A stretch of DNA of 64,000 bases from Lunularia cruciata (lineage: Eukaryota; Streptophyta; Marchantiopsida; Lunulariales; Lunulariaceae): contig OX419758.1 in the NCBI GenBank assembly GCA_948567375.1, positions 4,903,001 to 4,967,000 of the forward strand, read 5' to 3'. The translations under genes and the position numbers were made by a program. Under the pieces are notes generated by a model that worked only from the letters and a program-made list of their open reading frames with translations, was not told the DNA's origin and ran no database searches. Below, one piece after another: positions 36,501 to 47,695 of this stretch. Within the stretch, counting starts at the first letter, position 1. The number at the start of each line of letters is the position of its first letter.

Positions 36501-37200
36501 TAATGTTGATTTGAGGATTGTAAGTCAATTTGATAGTTTGGGATGATGTTGCCCTTGATTGTTACTGGAATGTTAGTGTCATAGATCAGGGTGTAAAACA
36601 CATGACAATCCACTAGCAGAATATCAATAATACTAATGTGTGGGCCTCTTGTAATCAAGGTTAGTCGGCATCCCATAATTGGAGGTAGTGAGAGATCTAT
36701 GGGACCATGTTCTTTGTCAGTGAATCCCTAAAATGCACCATGGATTGTTCCTTCAATAGAAAGCTTTGAAGCTTCCTATGCTTGGTAGGAGATACCTCAT
36801 AGAGCTATTTGAGAGTAATATTAGCTTGAGTGTCAGCCAAATCATCAATGATATTGTTGTAGTTGTGGATGAAAGAAGTAGTTGGCTACTTTGTCAAGGC
36901 ATCAAACATAGGAATTGCGGCTTTGTACGTTTCCAAAACAAATTGTGGAGTTTTGTCCCATAAGGGCTTGTTGTCATAGTCCATAGAGGAGTTGTTTTGG
37001 AGCATGAATTAATAAACAGATTAGGCTCTACACAAGTATAGGATTGCATTGTAGGAAAGACATTTGTCTTTATGGGAACACTATTTTTAATTGGCATGGT
37101 CTCTCTTGTAATGGGAATTTCTCTAATTGCAATGGAATGCATGTTTCTATTGGGACCATGTTTATTGGTTGGTTTGTTTTATCTGGACACTTTGCATGCT
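33500..37200 (-). mobile_element. decayed Ty3/gypsy element, protease to integrase
   Basis: Reading down from 37.2 kb: a gag-like tail (36894-37142, ending near LHNLFWKRTK); a protease end (36310-36220, GFPWLIDANVITSWEIGKL); an RT start (35426-35103, FWDIFAYDYIELMGVDPKIC, EELDKLLLCGFIYLI, WVSLVLLVPKE); and an RT end (34874-34599, LYLEDICVHNSYNDH with the YxDD box decayed to YLED, then ISLNPQKCLF and GHLVYENGIMVDPKRI). An integrase core follows (34028-33720, GLDLMELVN and VVDYITKWVKVESFVNN). Stops and frameshifts occur throughout. The motifs match plant Tat/Athila-type elements. It abuts the family-2 LTR at 37290. No LTRs of its own were found. Confidence 0.8.
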
Positions 37201-37289
37201 TGAGTGAAACAGTTCCATAAGTCGGGGCATTGTATATCTGGTTTGTATTTTCATTCTATAGGTATATTGGGTCCAATTAGTCCTTGTCC

Positions 37290-37981
37290 TATAACACCCA
37301 TTTGTGCATGTGTGTGGTATTGTGATATTTAGCTTGGTATTGCAAGTACTTGAGAGATATTATTTATATAAAGATAAAGGATGGTTCTACATTACTCATG
37401 ATGAGCTAGAGTTAGTCATAGCTAAGATAGAGGGCACTTTACTTTAGAGAAAGTGGAAAAGATGAGCACCACTATTTTGGATTCTAGTGTGTTGACTTAA
37501 TATTATTCCTAGGTGTTTGGCTTTGAGGAAAGAGTTTAGAACTCTTGGGTCCGCAAGCCTTTTTGTTTTGGATTCTCCTATAGTCCAAGGATAGCCCATG
37601 TGAAGGAATCCTTGACTTAATGGTTGGGTCAAGATAAGATCACATGTTTAGTAGAATGTGCCCATGTGGATGGATATTCCTTTATAATTTTTGACTTGAC
37701 TTGACTTTTAGCTTAGTAACTTGAGTTACTCCAATAATGAGTAACTTTGGTACATAACTGTTTCACAAGTATATAAACAAGGGATGAGGAGATACTCATC
37801 ATCCTTTCATTTGCAACTATCTCCCTTTCATTCAGTTCTCTAGTGAGCAATGTCTTGAGTATTGGAGTGTTAGCCTTGGAGGAGTATGATGGAGTTGGGG
37901 TTCCTTGCTTTCTTAGTCCATGGTGCGCTACCATAATAGCCATCAGATGTTCATCTTGAGTGAGAGACAAGCCAACTCAGA
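37290..37981 (+). mobile_element. LTR of family-2 element 2b (5' LTR, 692 bp)
   Basis: It starts TATAACACCC (from TGTAACACCC) and ends AACTCAGA. It aligns end to end with the solo LTR at 38302-38993 and the LTR at 22806-23509. It is followed by a PBS-like TGG at 37986 and the family leader. The element was cut at 38221 by insertion of 1L and resumes at 63648. Confidence 0.8.
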
Positions 37982-38221
37982 TTCTTGGTTCCGTTTTTGG
38001 GACCTCTCTAGAAGGCAAGATAAAGTTTCATGTACAATTTTATATTAGATAGAAGGAGACTATGAGAGCTCACTTGGAGAGAACTTTAGGGGAGGAGAGT
38101 GCTGAACTTATGTTATAGAATTTGGACCCATTTGTATTCCTTGTATTTCATAATGATGTCTTTGAGGTGATTTTGTACATCTTGTACACTTGAGAGGATT
38201 TGGAGAGATTGTGTGAGGTGG
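37982..38221 (+). mobile_element. PBS and leader of family-2 element 2b, left part
   Basis: The PBS-like TGGTTCCGTTTTTGGGAC is at 37986-38003, four bases after the LTR. The leader then matches element 2a and ends in GGATTTGGAGAGATTG (38197-38212). The last five bases (38217-38221, GGTGG) are the left target duplication of element 1L. The same leader continues at 63648. Confidence 0.75.
38217..38221 (+). other. target-site duplication of 1L, left (GGTGG)
   Basis: GGTGG directly precedes the 1L terminus and recurs at 63643-63647 directly after its other end. Confidence 0.9.
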
Positions 38222-38301
38222 TGTGGTACCCACATTTTTCGTTTTTTTTCAAAATGGAGAAGAAGAAGTGTATAGAGAAGTCAGATTGTGCCTGTATGGC
38301 C

Positions 38302-38993
38302 TGTGAGCTGGCCTGTCTCTCACTCAGGATGAACCTCTGATGGCTATTATGATAGCGCACCATGGACTAAGAAGGCAAGGAACCCCAACTCTATCATACT
38401 CCTCCAAGGCTAACACTCCAACACTCAAGACATTGCTCACTAGAGAACTCAATGAGAGAAAGATAGTTGCAAATGAAAGGATGATGAGTACCTCCTCACC
38501 CCTTGTTTATATACTTGTGAAATAATTACATACCAAAGTTACTAATTACCGTAGTAACTCAAGTTACTAGACTAAAAGTCAAGTAAAGTCAAAAAGTAGA
38601 AAGGAATATCCATTCACATGGGCATATTCCCCTAAGCATGTGGTCTTATCTTGACCTAACCATTAAGTCAAGGATTCCTTCACATGGACTATCCTTGGAC
38701 TAAAGAAGAATCCAAAACAAAAAGGCTTGCGGGCCCAAGAGTTCTCAACTCTTTCCTCAAAGCCAAACACCTAAGAATAATATTAAGTAAACACACTAAA
38801 ATCCAAAATAGTGGTGCTCATCTTTTCTACTTCCTCTAAAGTAAGGTCCCCTCTATCTTAGCTATGACTAACTTTAGCTAACCATGACTAATATAGAACC
38901 ATCCTTTATCTCTATATAAATAATATCTCTCAAGTACTTATAATACAAAGCTAAATATCACAATACCACACACATGCATAAATGGGTGTTACA
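38302..38993 (-). mobile_element. solo LTR of family 2 inside the 1L 5' LTR (692 bp)
   Basis: On the minus strand it runs TGTAACACCC...AGCTCACA and is flanked by GGCC at 38298-38301 and 38994-38997. Without it the 1L LTR reads TGTATGGCCAAAGAAGGC, as in the other LTR copies. No internal region is present, so it is a solo LTR left by recombination. The visible duplication is only 4 bp, where 5 is expected. Confidence 0.85.
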
Positions 38994-39289
38994 GGCCAAA
39001 GAAGGCAAAGAAAAGAGGCTTCGGGATGAAACCCAAGGTAACGTGACTTTTGATCATAAGGCAAAGTACTCGGACTTGCCCTATCAGCATACAACCTAAA
39101 GTAAGAAGTCTTTGTATCAAAGGGTAATCAACCCAAGGCGAGGATAGTGTAACAACTTTTCTTTAGAGCAAGAAATTCAAGAAGAGACTATTCAAAAACC
39201 GGCGGTCATACACATGAAGTACACTTGACAGTGATAGGCGCATGCAAGAGGTGTGATTTCTTGGTAGAAACTCGAATTGAAGAGAGACA

Positions 39290-40358
39290 AAGAAGGTGCG
39301 AGGTGAAGACTATATTGCAGGTATTAGCATGATTGGAAGAAGAGAACTTGGAGTTGAAGAAGGGTATAATCCGAGGTGAGGAGGAAAGGGAAGTACTGCG
39401 AGTGGATGCTGTAGTGCAGAGTCAAGTGGTAGAAAACTTGAAGAGAGAAGCAAGGTATCAAGAGGAACTTGTGAAGCAGAGTGACATAGCGAGGGAAAGA
39501 CAAGTAGCTGAATATGAGATCTTGAAGCAACAGTTTGCTGATTCAAGACTAGAAATTATCCATGCTATGGCAAGGATAGCAGAGAAGGAGCAAGAGCTCG
39601 ATATGGTAATGGAGAGTGTAGAAGAGAAGAAGAAATTATGGCAACAAGAGCTGATAGCAAGATATAAGGAAGAAGAGAGATTGCGAGAGTTACTTTGTAA
39701 TTAGGAAGAGAAGGTTGTACAGAAGGAGAAGGAGAAGGAAACTGTGAAAGCCAAGTTCAAAGCCAATTTCAAAGCAGAATTGGCAATGTACCGGGAGTAT
39801 TGGCTTGCAGATCGGGAGTGCAAGAGGAAGATGAGACTGGAGCCCTTGAAGGAGATCATAATCAGGTTGAATGCGATGCTGAGTACAAAGGCCAATGTGC
39901 ATATAGAGGAGACGAGGCTGCACGAGTTGAAGTTGTTGGTGTAGGAGACAAGGAAGAGACATGCGAAGGATACCAATTTGAACGCATTGTTGATTAGTCT
40001 CAAAACTTGTGTAGATATGAAGATATTGGAAGTAGAAGACAATATCACAATCAGATTAGACTTGGTAAAGTTAGAGATAGATAAACTTCTAAAAGATGTA
40101 AGAGTTAAACCCGAAGTAGATGAAGTAGGAGTACAGATGTCTTTGGAGTAACCATTGGAGACATTAGAGAAGAATGGGTCAGAAGATAAGGAGTTAGATA
40201 GTACACACTAGTGAAATTTCAGATCAGGAAAGAGAACTATTAGATTTGGTAGAAGATGTAGGAGTTATGAAACCCAAGGACAAAATATTAGGAAGTAAAG
40301 TTACTCCGGGTTTGGGTTTGAAAGCCAAAGAAGAAGTAGACATCGGATCAGATTAGTA
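39290..40358 (+). pseudogene. LTR ORF remnant in 1L 5' LTR (coiled-coil half only)
   Basis: It encodes the C-terminal half of the LTR ORF: LEEENLELKK..., SDIARERQVAEYEILKQQF, LRELLCN, then a TAG at 39702-39704, then EEKVVQKEKEKE and on to KAKEEVDIGSD. Another stop is at about 39942 (LKLLV, stop, ETRKRHAKD). The N-terminal half is deleted. The 39702 stop also occurs in the 3' LTR copy (62205-62207), so it predates this insertion. Confidence 0.8.
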
Positions 40359-41150
40359 ACCAATTTGAGATGTGAATAGGCAGATATGAAGAGGTGCATT
40401 GTCATTTCGGATCTGTAGGTTTGTAGAGTTGTTAGGAAGCGGTGCATAGTTAGGAAGAACTATTGTTTGCTTCACTATTTAAGAGTGGCATTCGCAATCT
40501 TATGTTGTTCAATGCTCATAATTTTTGAGAATAGATAAAGCAAAGTCATGTAAAGCAGTGCTCGTCACTTGAGCTTGATTCCAAGTATCAACTTTGCAAT
40601 TGTGTTTGTGAGTGTGTGGAGAAATTTGAAGTGCAAGTTAGTGTGCTTGTTGGATGTTGGATTCCACAGCCTTGATCTTCATTTTGTGTGAGAGCCTGAG
40701 TGAAGTGCATCGGAGCAATGCCTTGTTAGATCTGAGAGGAATTGTAGTGTTGGTAGTATTCTACATTTGTGAGTGCAGTGCAAAGTTGATGTGAAGCAAT
40801 TTTGATTGAGGAAGTTGTGCCTTCAGTGGAGGGGTGGAACACAATTCTGAGGCAAAGTTGTTTTGCAATGAAGTGCCATTTTTGGGAGAGCCTGAATCAT
40901 CACAATCAAGATTGTTTGGAAAGAGTTGAAGGAGTTGTGATTAAGGAGTGTGAATTCGTGACAAGACTGAGAATCAATGCTTGTTACTCTCTTTTGGGTG
41001 TGGTTTCTACCTGAGAGACTAAAGAAGAACTCAAGAAGAACTACATTGTGACTTTTGACTTTGTACTTAGACATTTCTGACTTGTATCTCTGCGGGAATG
41101 AACTTTACTTACCTGATTACCACAAAAGTGATATTTGCCAAGTTGTCACA
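40359..41150 (+). other. downstream part of the 1L 5' LTR, non-coding
   Basis: This stretch matches the corresponding parts of the other LTRs (62850-63642 directly; 49204-50094 and 59235-60100 inverted). It contains TTCACTATTTAAGAGTGG near 40478, a possible second TATA box. No ORF is conserved among copies. Confidence 0.6.
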
Positions 41151-41157
41151 TGATTTT

Positions 41158-41175
41158 TGGCACCACTACTGGGGA
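41158..41175 (+). other. primer-binding site of 1L (tRNA-Asp type, decayed)
   Basis: TGGCACCACTACTGGGGA lies seven bases after the LTR end. It differs from the 1R site TGGCGCCGCTGCCGGGGA by G-to-A and C-to-T changes, mostly at CpG, as expected from methylcytosine deamination. Both match the complement of plant tRNA-Asp 3' ends (TGGCGCCGTTGCCGGGG). Confidence 0.8.
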
Positions 41176-41309
41176 TACAAATCTTAGAAGTGGAAGAATA
41201 CAAAGCCAAATTTGAAACTGGGTATCAAAGCAATATGAATGTTTGCATCAAGAGAACAACAAGAAGAGAGAGTTCGAAGATGAGCATTGCAGCATGAAGA
41301 AGACAAACA

Positions 41310-43850
41310 TCTGAAAGTCCCATCCACTTTTGACAAAACCAAATGAGAGGCATTGGACTTTCAACTCCTTCACGAAGTGCAAGAAGCCCTATGAGAACTT
41401 GACCACAAGAAACACGAAGGCGGTTGGCAAGGCTACTTTACATCTCCCTTTTCCTCCAAGAAGAAGAAAGACTCGAGTGGCCAAACATATGCATTATGGC
41501 CCAATACACCGACTTCCCCTAGAGCTGTAAAGGAAGTCGTATCTTTAAAGAACTTTGTTCAAGAAAAGACAACACAGACATTGACGGAAGAAGAGTGTCA
41601 ACATCTTCTATGAACAATTCCTTGGTTGTCCCGAAGGAATTTTGAAGAACACATCAAAGGTGTTGAGCCTGAGTCTTCCACCGGGTTGAAGTCAACACCC
41701 TCATAGAAGAAATTGTCGAAGAAGACCCTACCTTGAATTTGACAAATTGGAATCCCTAGCCTAACAACATGGCGTCAATTCTAGCCAATTCCTTGGTTCC
41801 GTCAAGTTCAAATCTACCCCAGCCGATCCCAGTGCATTGAATGATGACTTTGTTGCATGTCACCCATCATGCCTATCAAAAGTATAAGGGGATAGAACAA
41901 GACAAAGACCCCAATGAATTCATCAAAGAATTCAAAGTCATCTCCTTTGCTAACAAGGAGCATGACTCGGCGGATCGACTGCAAATTTTCCCAAGTCCGC
42001 TTTGAAAGAAAGCTCAGAGCTGATACACCCATGTGACCTAGAAGGCTTTTGTACCAACAGACTGGGCAGACTTGGGAAACAACTTCCTAGAACAATTCCA
42101 GGAGGTTGATTACAATACGAGTGTCTTTGCGGCACTCAATGATTTAGACCAAGGCAAGAAGGAGAAGTTGAGAGACTACTCTAAGCGGTTCATGGCACTC
42201 TTGAACTGAGTTCCAAAGCAATCGGGGGTGGCGGGTTACTCCGATGCCCAAGCCATGACCTAGTTCCTAGGAGAACTTTCACCAAGGATTCAAATCTTTG
42301 CAAGGAAGAGGAACGTAACTTCCCTTGACAAGGTACTCAAACATGTCGCCCGCTACGAGGCGGCTCACTCTCACTCTACCGGCAACCAAAGAAGAAAGAA
42401 GCCTAGAAGGAGAGCTTCTCGCAGTACATCCCCTTCTTCAGAGGAATCCTCCACGTCTTTGAGCTCTTCTTTGGAATCCAAAGAAGAATCAAAGCCAAGA
42501 CAAGTAAGAAGACATGGGGGTAAGAAACCAGTGACTCCTCCAGCAAAGAGTGTACATAAGGCAGATACCAAGCTAGACACCTTCATCAAGGAGTTTTTGG
42601 ATTTTAAGATCCAGATGATTGGGGCTAAAGATAGAAGGAAGGCCCCAACATTTGGCAGATCAAACGTATGGTGCACCGCATGTGGCAAGTCGGGCCATGC
42701 AAACACGGAATGCATTCCTGGTGCAGCAGATTGATTGGGTTCCGGGATGGAACCAAGAAGAGGAAGAAGAGGTTGTGTACCAAACCCAAGAGGTACAGCC
42801 TCCGGCAAGCACATCGTATCAAGGTCCGAGGTACGGACCAAGGGAGTATAACCCCAATGCTCCTCCACAAAAACCACCAATGAGCAACCAAAATTGACCT
42901 CAAAATGTTGCACCTGGAGCATGTTATAATTGTGGCTTGATAGGACATTGGTCTCCAAATTGTCCGGAGCCAAGAAGGCAAATCTGGTATGTTCCCCTAT
43001 GCGGAAATTGGAAAGGATCGGGTCATACGGGCAACCAATGCCCTCACTCACCAAACCCGAAGCCGCCTGTAAAGTATGTACAGACCCCCGTTGAGCGTGC
43101 AGCGATTCAGGCAAAGGGGGACACCAATGTAAATTGCATCATGCTTGAGGAGGAGAGACCTCAAGAAGGGAGTCTGGCCTCAGAAGGGGAATGGCCGGAC
43201 CTTGAAATTTTGAAGGTTGAGACACGTGCAAGTAAGAAGAAGCGTGATCCCAAAGAACTGAGTACAACCTCATCATCTTCCAGAAAGGCAAAGAGACTAC
43301 ACCCAAAGGCAATTCTTTCTGCCAAGGAGGAAAAGATCCTCTTTAAAGCCAAAGCTAAAGCCTTGCATAAAGAACTTAAGGAAGCATTACTCAGAACTTG
43401 GGAATTGAGTTTGAGGAGGAGACAAAGACAAAGCCTCCAGTTTTTCCGGCAGACATCCAATCCAAAGTAAAAGGTCTGATCCAAGCCGAGGTAGGCCAAC
43501 CCAAGGAACCTCGGGTTAAGGCCATTAGCAATCCTGTCATCATCTTAAAACGTCCCAAAGTCAAAATGGAACGTGGAGAGACTTTGAACCTAAAGCCAAA
43601 GGCGAAGACGGTCAAATTGGGAGGAGTACCCCAATACAATATTGCAGCGGATTTGGCAGCCACAAATGCCAATGTTCCATTCAAGCAATTGTGGGAAGAC
43701 AATAAGCTATACAAGAAGCAGCTGAACTCGGCGGCCCTTAAGAAGGTAAGGTCGATGTCAAAGAAGGACCTGCCCACTATTTACCGTATTGAACAAGAAG
43801 ATCTGGGATCTCCCAAGGTTGATGCGGAGATTGCAAGTGCATGATCACAT
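41310..43850 (+). pseudogene. gag relic of 1L
   Basis: It is a nonsense- and frameshift-ridden copy of the 1R gag. It has the start region (LDFQLLHEVQEAL around 41350), the capsid-like region (NNFLEQFQEVDYNTSVFAAL near 42080, FMALLN, FARKRNVTSLDKVLKHVARY near 42300), a Ser-rich linker, and zinc knuckles: CTACGKSGHANTEC (42675-42716), CYNCGLIGHWSPNC (42922-42963) and CGNWKGSGHTGNQC (second Cys lost to Trp). Gag packages the RNA in virus-like particles; this copy cannot. Confidence 0.85.
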
Positions 43851-46800
43851 CGATACCCATTGATTTGGGTTCCGGTGTGAATGTCATGACCAAGGATATT
43901 GCAAATCGATTGGGGTATCATACATTTGAACCAACACCCCGAGTTTTGAAATTTGCAGACCAAACAAGGAGACGGCCTTTAGGCATGCTATCAAACATTA
44001 CCATGATCATTGGAGAGATGCACTTCAAGTTGAATTACATTGTGTTGCAACCAGCGACTAAGATTGGTTACCCTTTGTTGATTGGAAGACCCTAGTTGTA
44101 CAGCGCTCAAGTTGTGGTGGAGTGGCATTAGCAGAAGTTACGATTCAAGGACATTTTGTTTGAAGATCAGAAGCTGGTGATTGTGAGTTGGACAAAAGTC
44201 CCCCATCTCGGGGAAACTAGTTCGTCAGAAGAGGAGGATGAATCCAAAGACTCATCATCTTTGTCCTTAGACGAATCCAAAGACAAAGTCCAAGTCAATT
44301 ACTTGGAATGCTACGAGGTGGATGTTGAAGACGAAGATCCATATGACTTTGCCTTGGGTGAACCTAACTTGGAGGAAGGGGGTTTGATGGCAGCTCGCCT
44401 TGGGTTAAGCCAAGTAAGCCACGTTGAAGGAGTCATCAACCCCGATGATTGTCAAGACGTTGTTTTGACTGAAGGGAAAATTTTAAAAATTTCAAAAACA
44501 GTCACTTCGGAGGAGTTGGCAGGATACACTGCCCTGTTCATAGAATTCTAGGATGTATTTGCCTGGTCTATTGATCAAATGCCGGGTATTCCACGAATTT
44601 GGAGAACACCGGATTGATTTGGTTGAAGGTGCAGTTCCGGTCCAATAGAGACAATACCATCTGAACCTGAAGTACACTCTTTTGGTGAAAGATGAAATTG
44701 ACAAGTACTTAGGGGCCAGAATCATCTTCCCTATCTTAAGCAGTGAATGGGTCTCCCCCATTGTCATTGCCCCAAAGAAGAAAAAAAGGAAGATCCAAGT
44801 GTGCCAAGATTTCAGTAAGTTGAATGTAGTCACAAGGAAGGATCATCATCCCTTGCCTTTTACCGATATAATTCTAGACCAAGTAGTTGGTCACCCTTGT
44901 TATAGCTTTCTCGATGGATTTTTAGGGTACAATCAAGTATCCATTTGAGAAGAGGACAAGGATAAAACTACATTCATGACCAATTGGGTCACTTTTGCTT
45001 ACAATCAAATGCCCTTTGGGTTGTGTAATGCTCCCACTACTTTACAGCGGATGATGAATTCAATCTTCAAAGATTTCCTGTGCAAATTTGTGGAAGTATT
45101 CATTGATGATTTTAATGTATTTGGGCAAAGAGATGTACATTTGGATTACCTTTGTCAAACTTTTGAAAGGTGTCGTTTTGCCGGCTTGTCATTACACCCA
45201 GAGAAATATTTCTTTGTAATGAAGGAGGGAATTCTTCTGGGGCATCGGGTGTCAAGCCGAGGTATTGAAGTCGATGTCAAGAAGGTTAAAGTAATTGCAG
45301 CTTTGGAATCCCCGAAGAACATCCAGGAGCTGAGAGCCTTCTTGGGACATGTTGGATACTATAGACGCTTCATGTCAAACTATGCGGTGCTTGCTGCACC
45401 CCTTACAAAGCTTCTGAAGAAATCTGAAGACTATCTGTGGGAAGCAAATCAAGAAGAAGCTTTCTAGGTGTTGAAGAAGAAACTGGTTGAAGCACTAGTT
45501 ATGAGAGCCCTAAATTGGGACGTCCCTTTTCATGTTTATGTGGACACTTTGTCCATGGCCATCAATGTCGTCTTAAGTCAGAAGGACGAGAAAAAGAAGG
45601 ACTACTCGGTGTATTATGCCAACCGACAACTTTCAATTTCTGAAAAGAATTATTCAACGACTGAAAGAGAAGCACTTGGAATGGTGTATGCCCGCAAGAA
45701 ATTTCACCACTACCTGCTGGGATACGAGTTTTTCTTCTATGTTGACCATTACGCATTGCAACATTTGGTCAAGAAGGCAGATTTGTCTGGGCAAATTGGA
45801 AGATGGATCTTGTTGTTACAAGAATTCACATATACTATACACGTAAGGAAGGGAGCTTTGCATTCAAATGCGGACTTCCTGTCCAGGTTAGAAACTCAAG
45901 ACCAGGAGTGGGAAATTGATGATCGGTTCCTTGATGAAGAATTATATCAATTAACAACAATGCAAAGTACGAGGTATGCAACAGAATATCATTATCTGCA
46001 TACTCTCCATGGTCCTGAAGGGATGGACCCGGAGCAGAGGGCAGTCTTTCTCAGGAAAATGGGGACATACCAGCTCAAACACAACATTCTATTCAAGATG
46101 GGCAAAGACGAAGTACTTTGGCGATGCTTGGAGTCATACGAAGTAGGAGGCGTGATTGAATCTTTACACTCCAAAGCATCGGGAGGACACTATGCTCTGA
46201 AGAATACTATAAAGAAGGTTCTTTTGGCGGGGTATTGGTGGCCTACAATGTACAAAGACACGCATGCTCATATCCAAAGCTGTGATGCTTGTCAGAGAAC
46301 GGGGAAGCCAATGGCTACTTCTCAATGGCCTTTGAGACCAATTTTGCCTTTGGCCCCATTTGAGAAATGGGGAATTCATTTTGTGGGTCCCATTCAACCA
46401 ATGACCCAAGTCACAAGGAAGCAATACATTTTGGTTTGCATTGACTATGCTACCAAGATGGTCAAAGTTGAAGCAACTCGTAGAGATGATGCCAAAACCG
46501 TGGCAGAAGTTTTCTTTTGAAACATCATCTCCCAATATGGGTGTCCTCAGGAATTGGTCAGTGACCGAGGGACATACTTCTTGAACTCTGTAATGGAGGC
46601 ATTAACCAAGTACTTTCAGATTAAACATTGGAAGACAACTCCTTATAACCCAAAAGCAAATGGCTTAACGGAGAAGGCAAATGGGTTACTTTGGAAAATT
46701 TTGAATAAGGTGACTATCAATTATGCTTATGACTAGGATACAAAATTACCAGCCGTGTTGTGGGCATATCCAATGACAAAAAAGATTACAACCAAAAAAA

Positions 46801-47275
46801 CTCTATACTTCTTGACATATGGCTTGCATCCCATACTACTAGTTGAATTTGAAGTACTGACATATCGGATTATTTGCAAAGAACAATTGTCGGAGGAAGA
46901 AAGCCAAGATCTTTGGATCCATCAACTAATGTGGTTAGAAGAGAAAAGAGATGATGCAATGCAAACCACAAAGGAAGTACAAGCGCAGAGGAAAGTCATG
47001 CACAATAAGCATATCAAGCCTGTGGTTGTGCGCAAAGGAGATTTGGTTTTGTTATACGACAATTGCCAAATATTTTTTCCAGGCAAGTTGCATTTGAGAT
47101 GGATGGGGCCTTATTGAGTTCTTCATCTTTATGAAAATGGGTCCATGCAGCTTGTAGATCTGGAGGGCAATCCTTTTGCCACTCAAGTAAACGGATGGAG
47201 AGTTCAGAGATATTGGACCATAGACTCGGAAGTCTCTAAGACACCTGAAGTCTATGTTCGCGGGGATGCTCACAT
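43841..47275 (+). pseudogene. pol relic of 1L (protease, RT, RNase H, integrase)
   Basis: Protease: IDLGSGVNVMT at 43860, where the catalytic D-S-G is D-L-G. RT: WVSPIVIAPKKK, GYNQVSI, YNQMPFGLCNAPTT and the catalytic FIDD at 45100. RNase H: VPFHVYVDTLSMA and REALGMVYA. Integrase: HYALKN plus CDACQRTGKP (zinc site), GIHFVGP (catalytic Asp lost to His), IDYATKM, SDRGTY, and NPKANGLTEKANGLL with the catalytic Glu kept. In-frame stops at 44093, 44946, 45465, 46518 and 46734 are shared with 1R; others, such as 44549 and 46533 onward, are private. No chromodomain. Dead. Confidence 0.9.
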
Positions 47276-47290
47276 TTGAGGGAGGGGGTA
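47275..47290 (+). other. polypurine tract of 1L
   Basis: TTTGAGGGAGGGGGTA directly precedes the 3' LTR start TGTGGTACCC. This is where plus-strand DNA synthesis would be primed. The same tract is at 53084-53100 in 1R. Confidence 0.88.
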
Positions 47291-47668
47291 TGTGGTACCC
47301 AGATTTTATTTTTTTTGTTGAAATGGAGAGGAAGAAGTGTATAGAGAAGTCAAATTGTGCTTATATGGCCAAAGAAGGCAAAGAAAAGAGGCTTTGAGAT
47401 GAAACCCAAGGTAACGTGGCTTTGGGTCATAAGGCAAAGTACTCGGACTTGCCCTAAACCCAAAGTAAGAAGTCTTTGTATCAAGGGTGGCTCAACCCAA
47501 GGCAAGTACAGTGTAACAACTGTACTTTGGGGTGAGAAATTCAAGAATGGACCGTTCAAAATCCGGCGGTCATACGCGTGAAGTACACTTGACAGTGACA
47601 GGCGTATGCAAGAGGTGTGATTTCTTGGTAGAAACTTAAATTGAAGAGAGACAAAGAAGGCATGACTC

Positions 47669-47676
47669 TATAAAAA
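47669..47676 (+). promoter_or_regulatory. TATA box in the 1L 3' LTR
   Basis: TATAAAAA lies 27 bases before the ORF ATG at 47696. It is conserved in both 1R LTRs (52692-52699, 61388-61395). A start site 25-30 bases downstream would fall about at the ORF start codon. Confidence 0.5.
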
Positions 47677-47695
47677 TCAGGCTAACGACAAAGCA

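Larger units (their letters stand above)
38222..41150 (+). repeat. 5' LTR of 1L (internally deleted, with a solo-LTR insert)
   Basis: It begins TGTGGTACCCACA and ends GTTGTCACA. Without the 692-bp insert and its 4-bp duplication it is about 2.2 kb, against about 3.8 kb for the 3' LTR. The missing part is the first half of the LTR ORF: sequence jumps near 39290 from the ORF leader to the codons for the coiled coil. A TATA-like CTATTTAAG is near 40482. Confidence 0.85.

Noticed and set aside
42371-43114. Minus-strand ORF of 247 codons
   Set aside because: It is antisense to the gag region of 1L, where the plus strand has zinc knuckles and other gag motifs. It has no recognisable motif.
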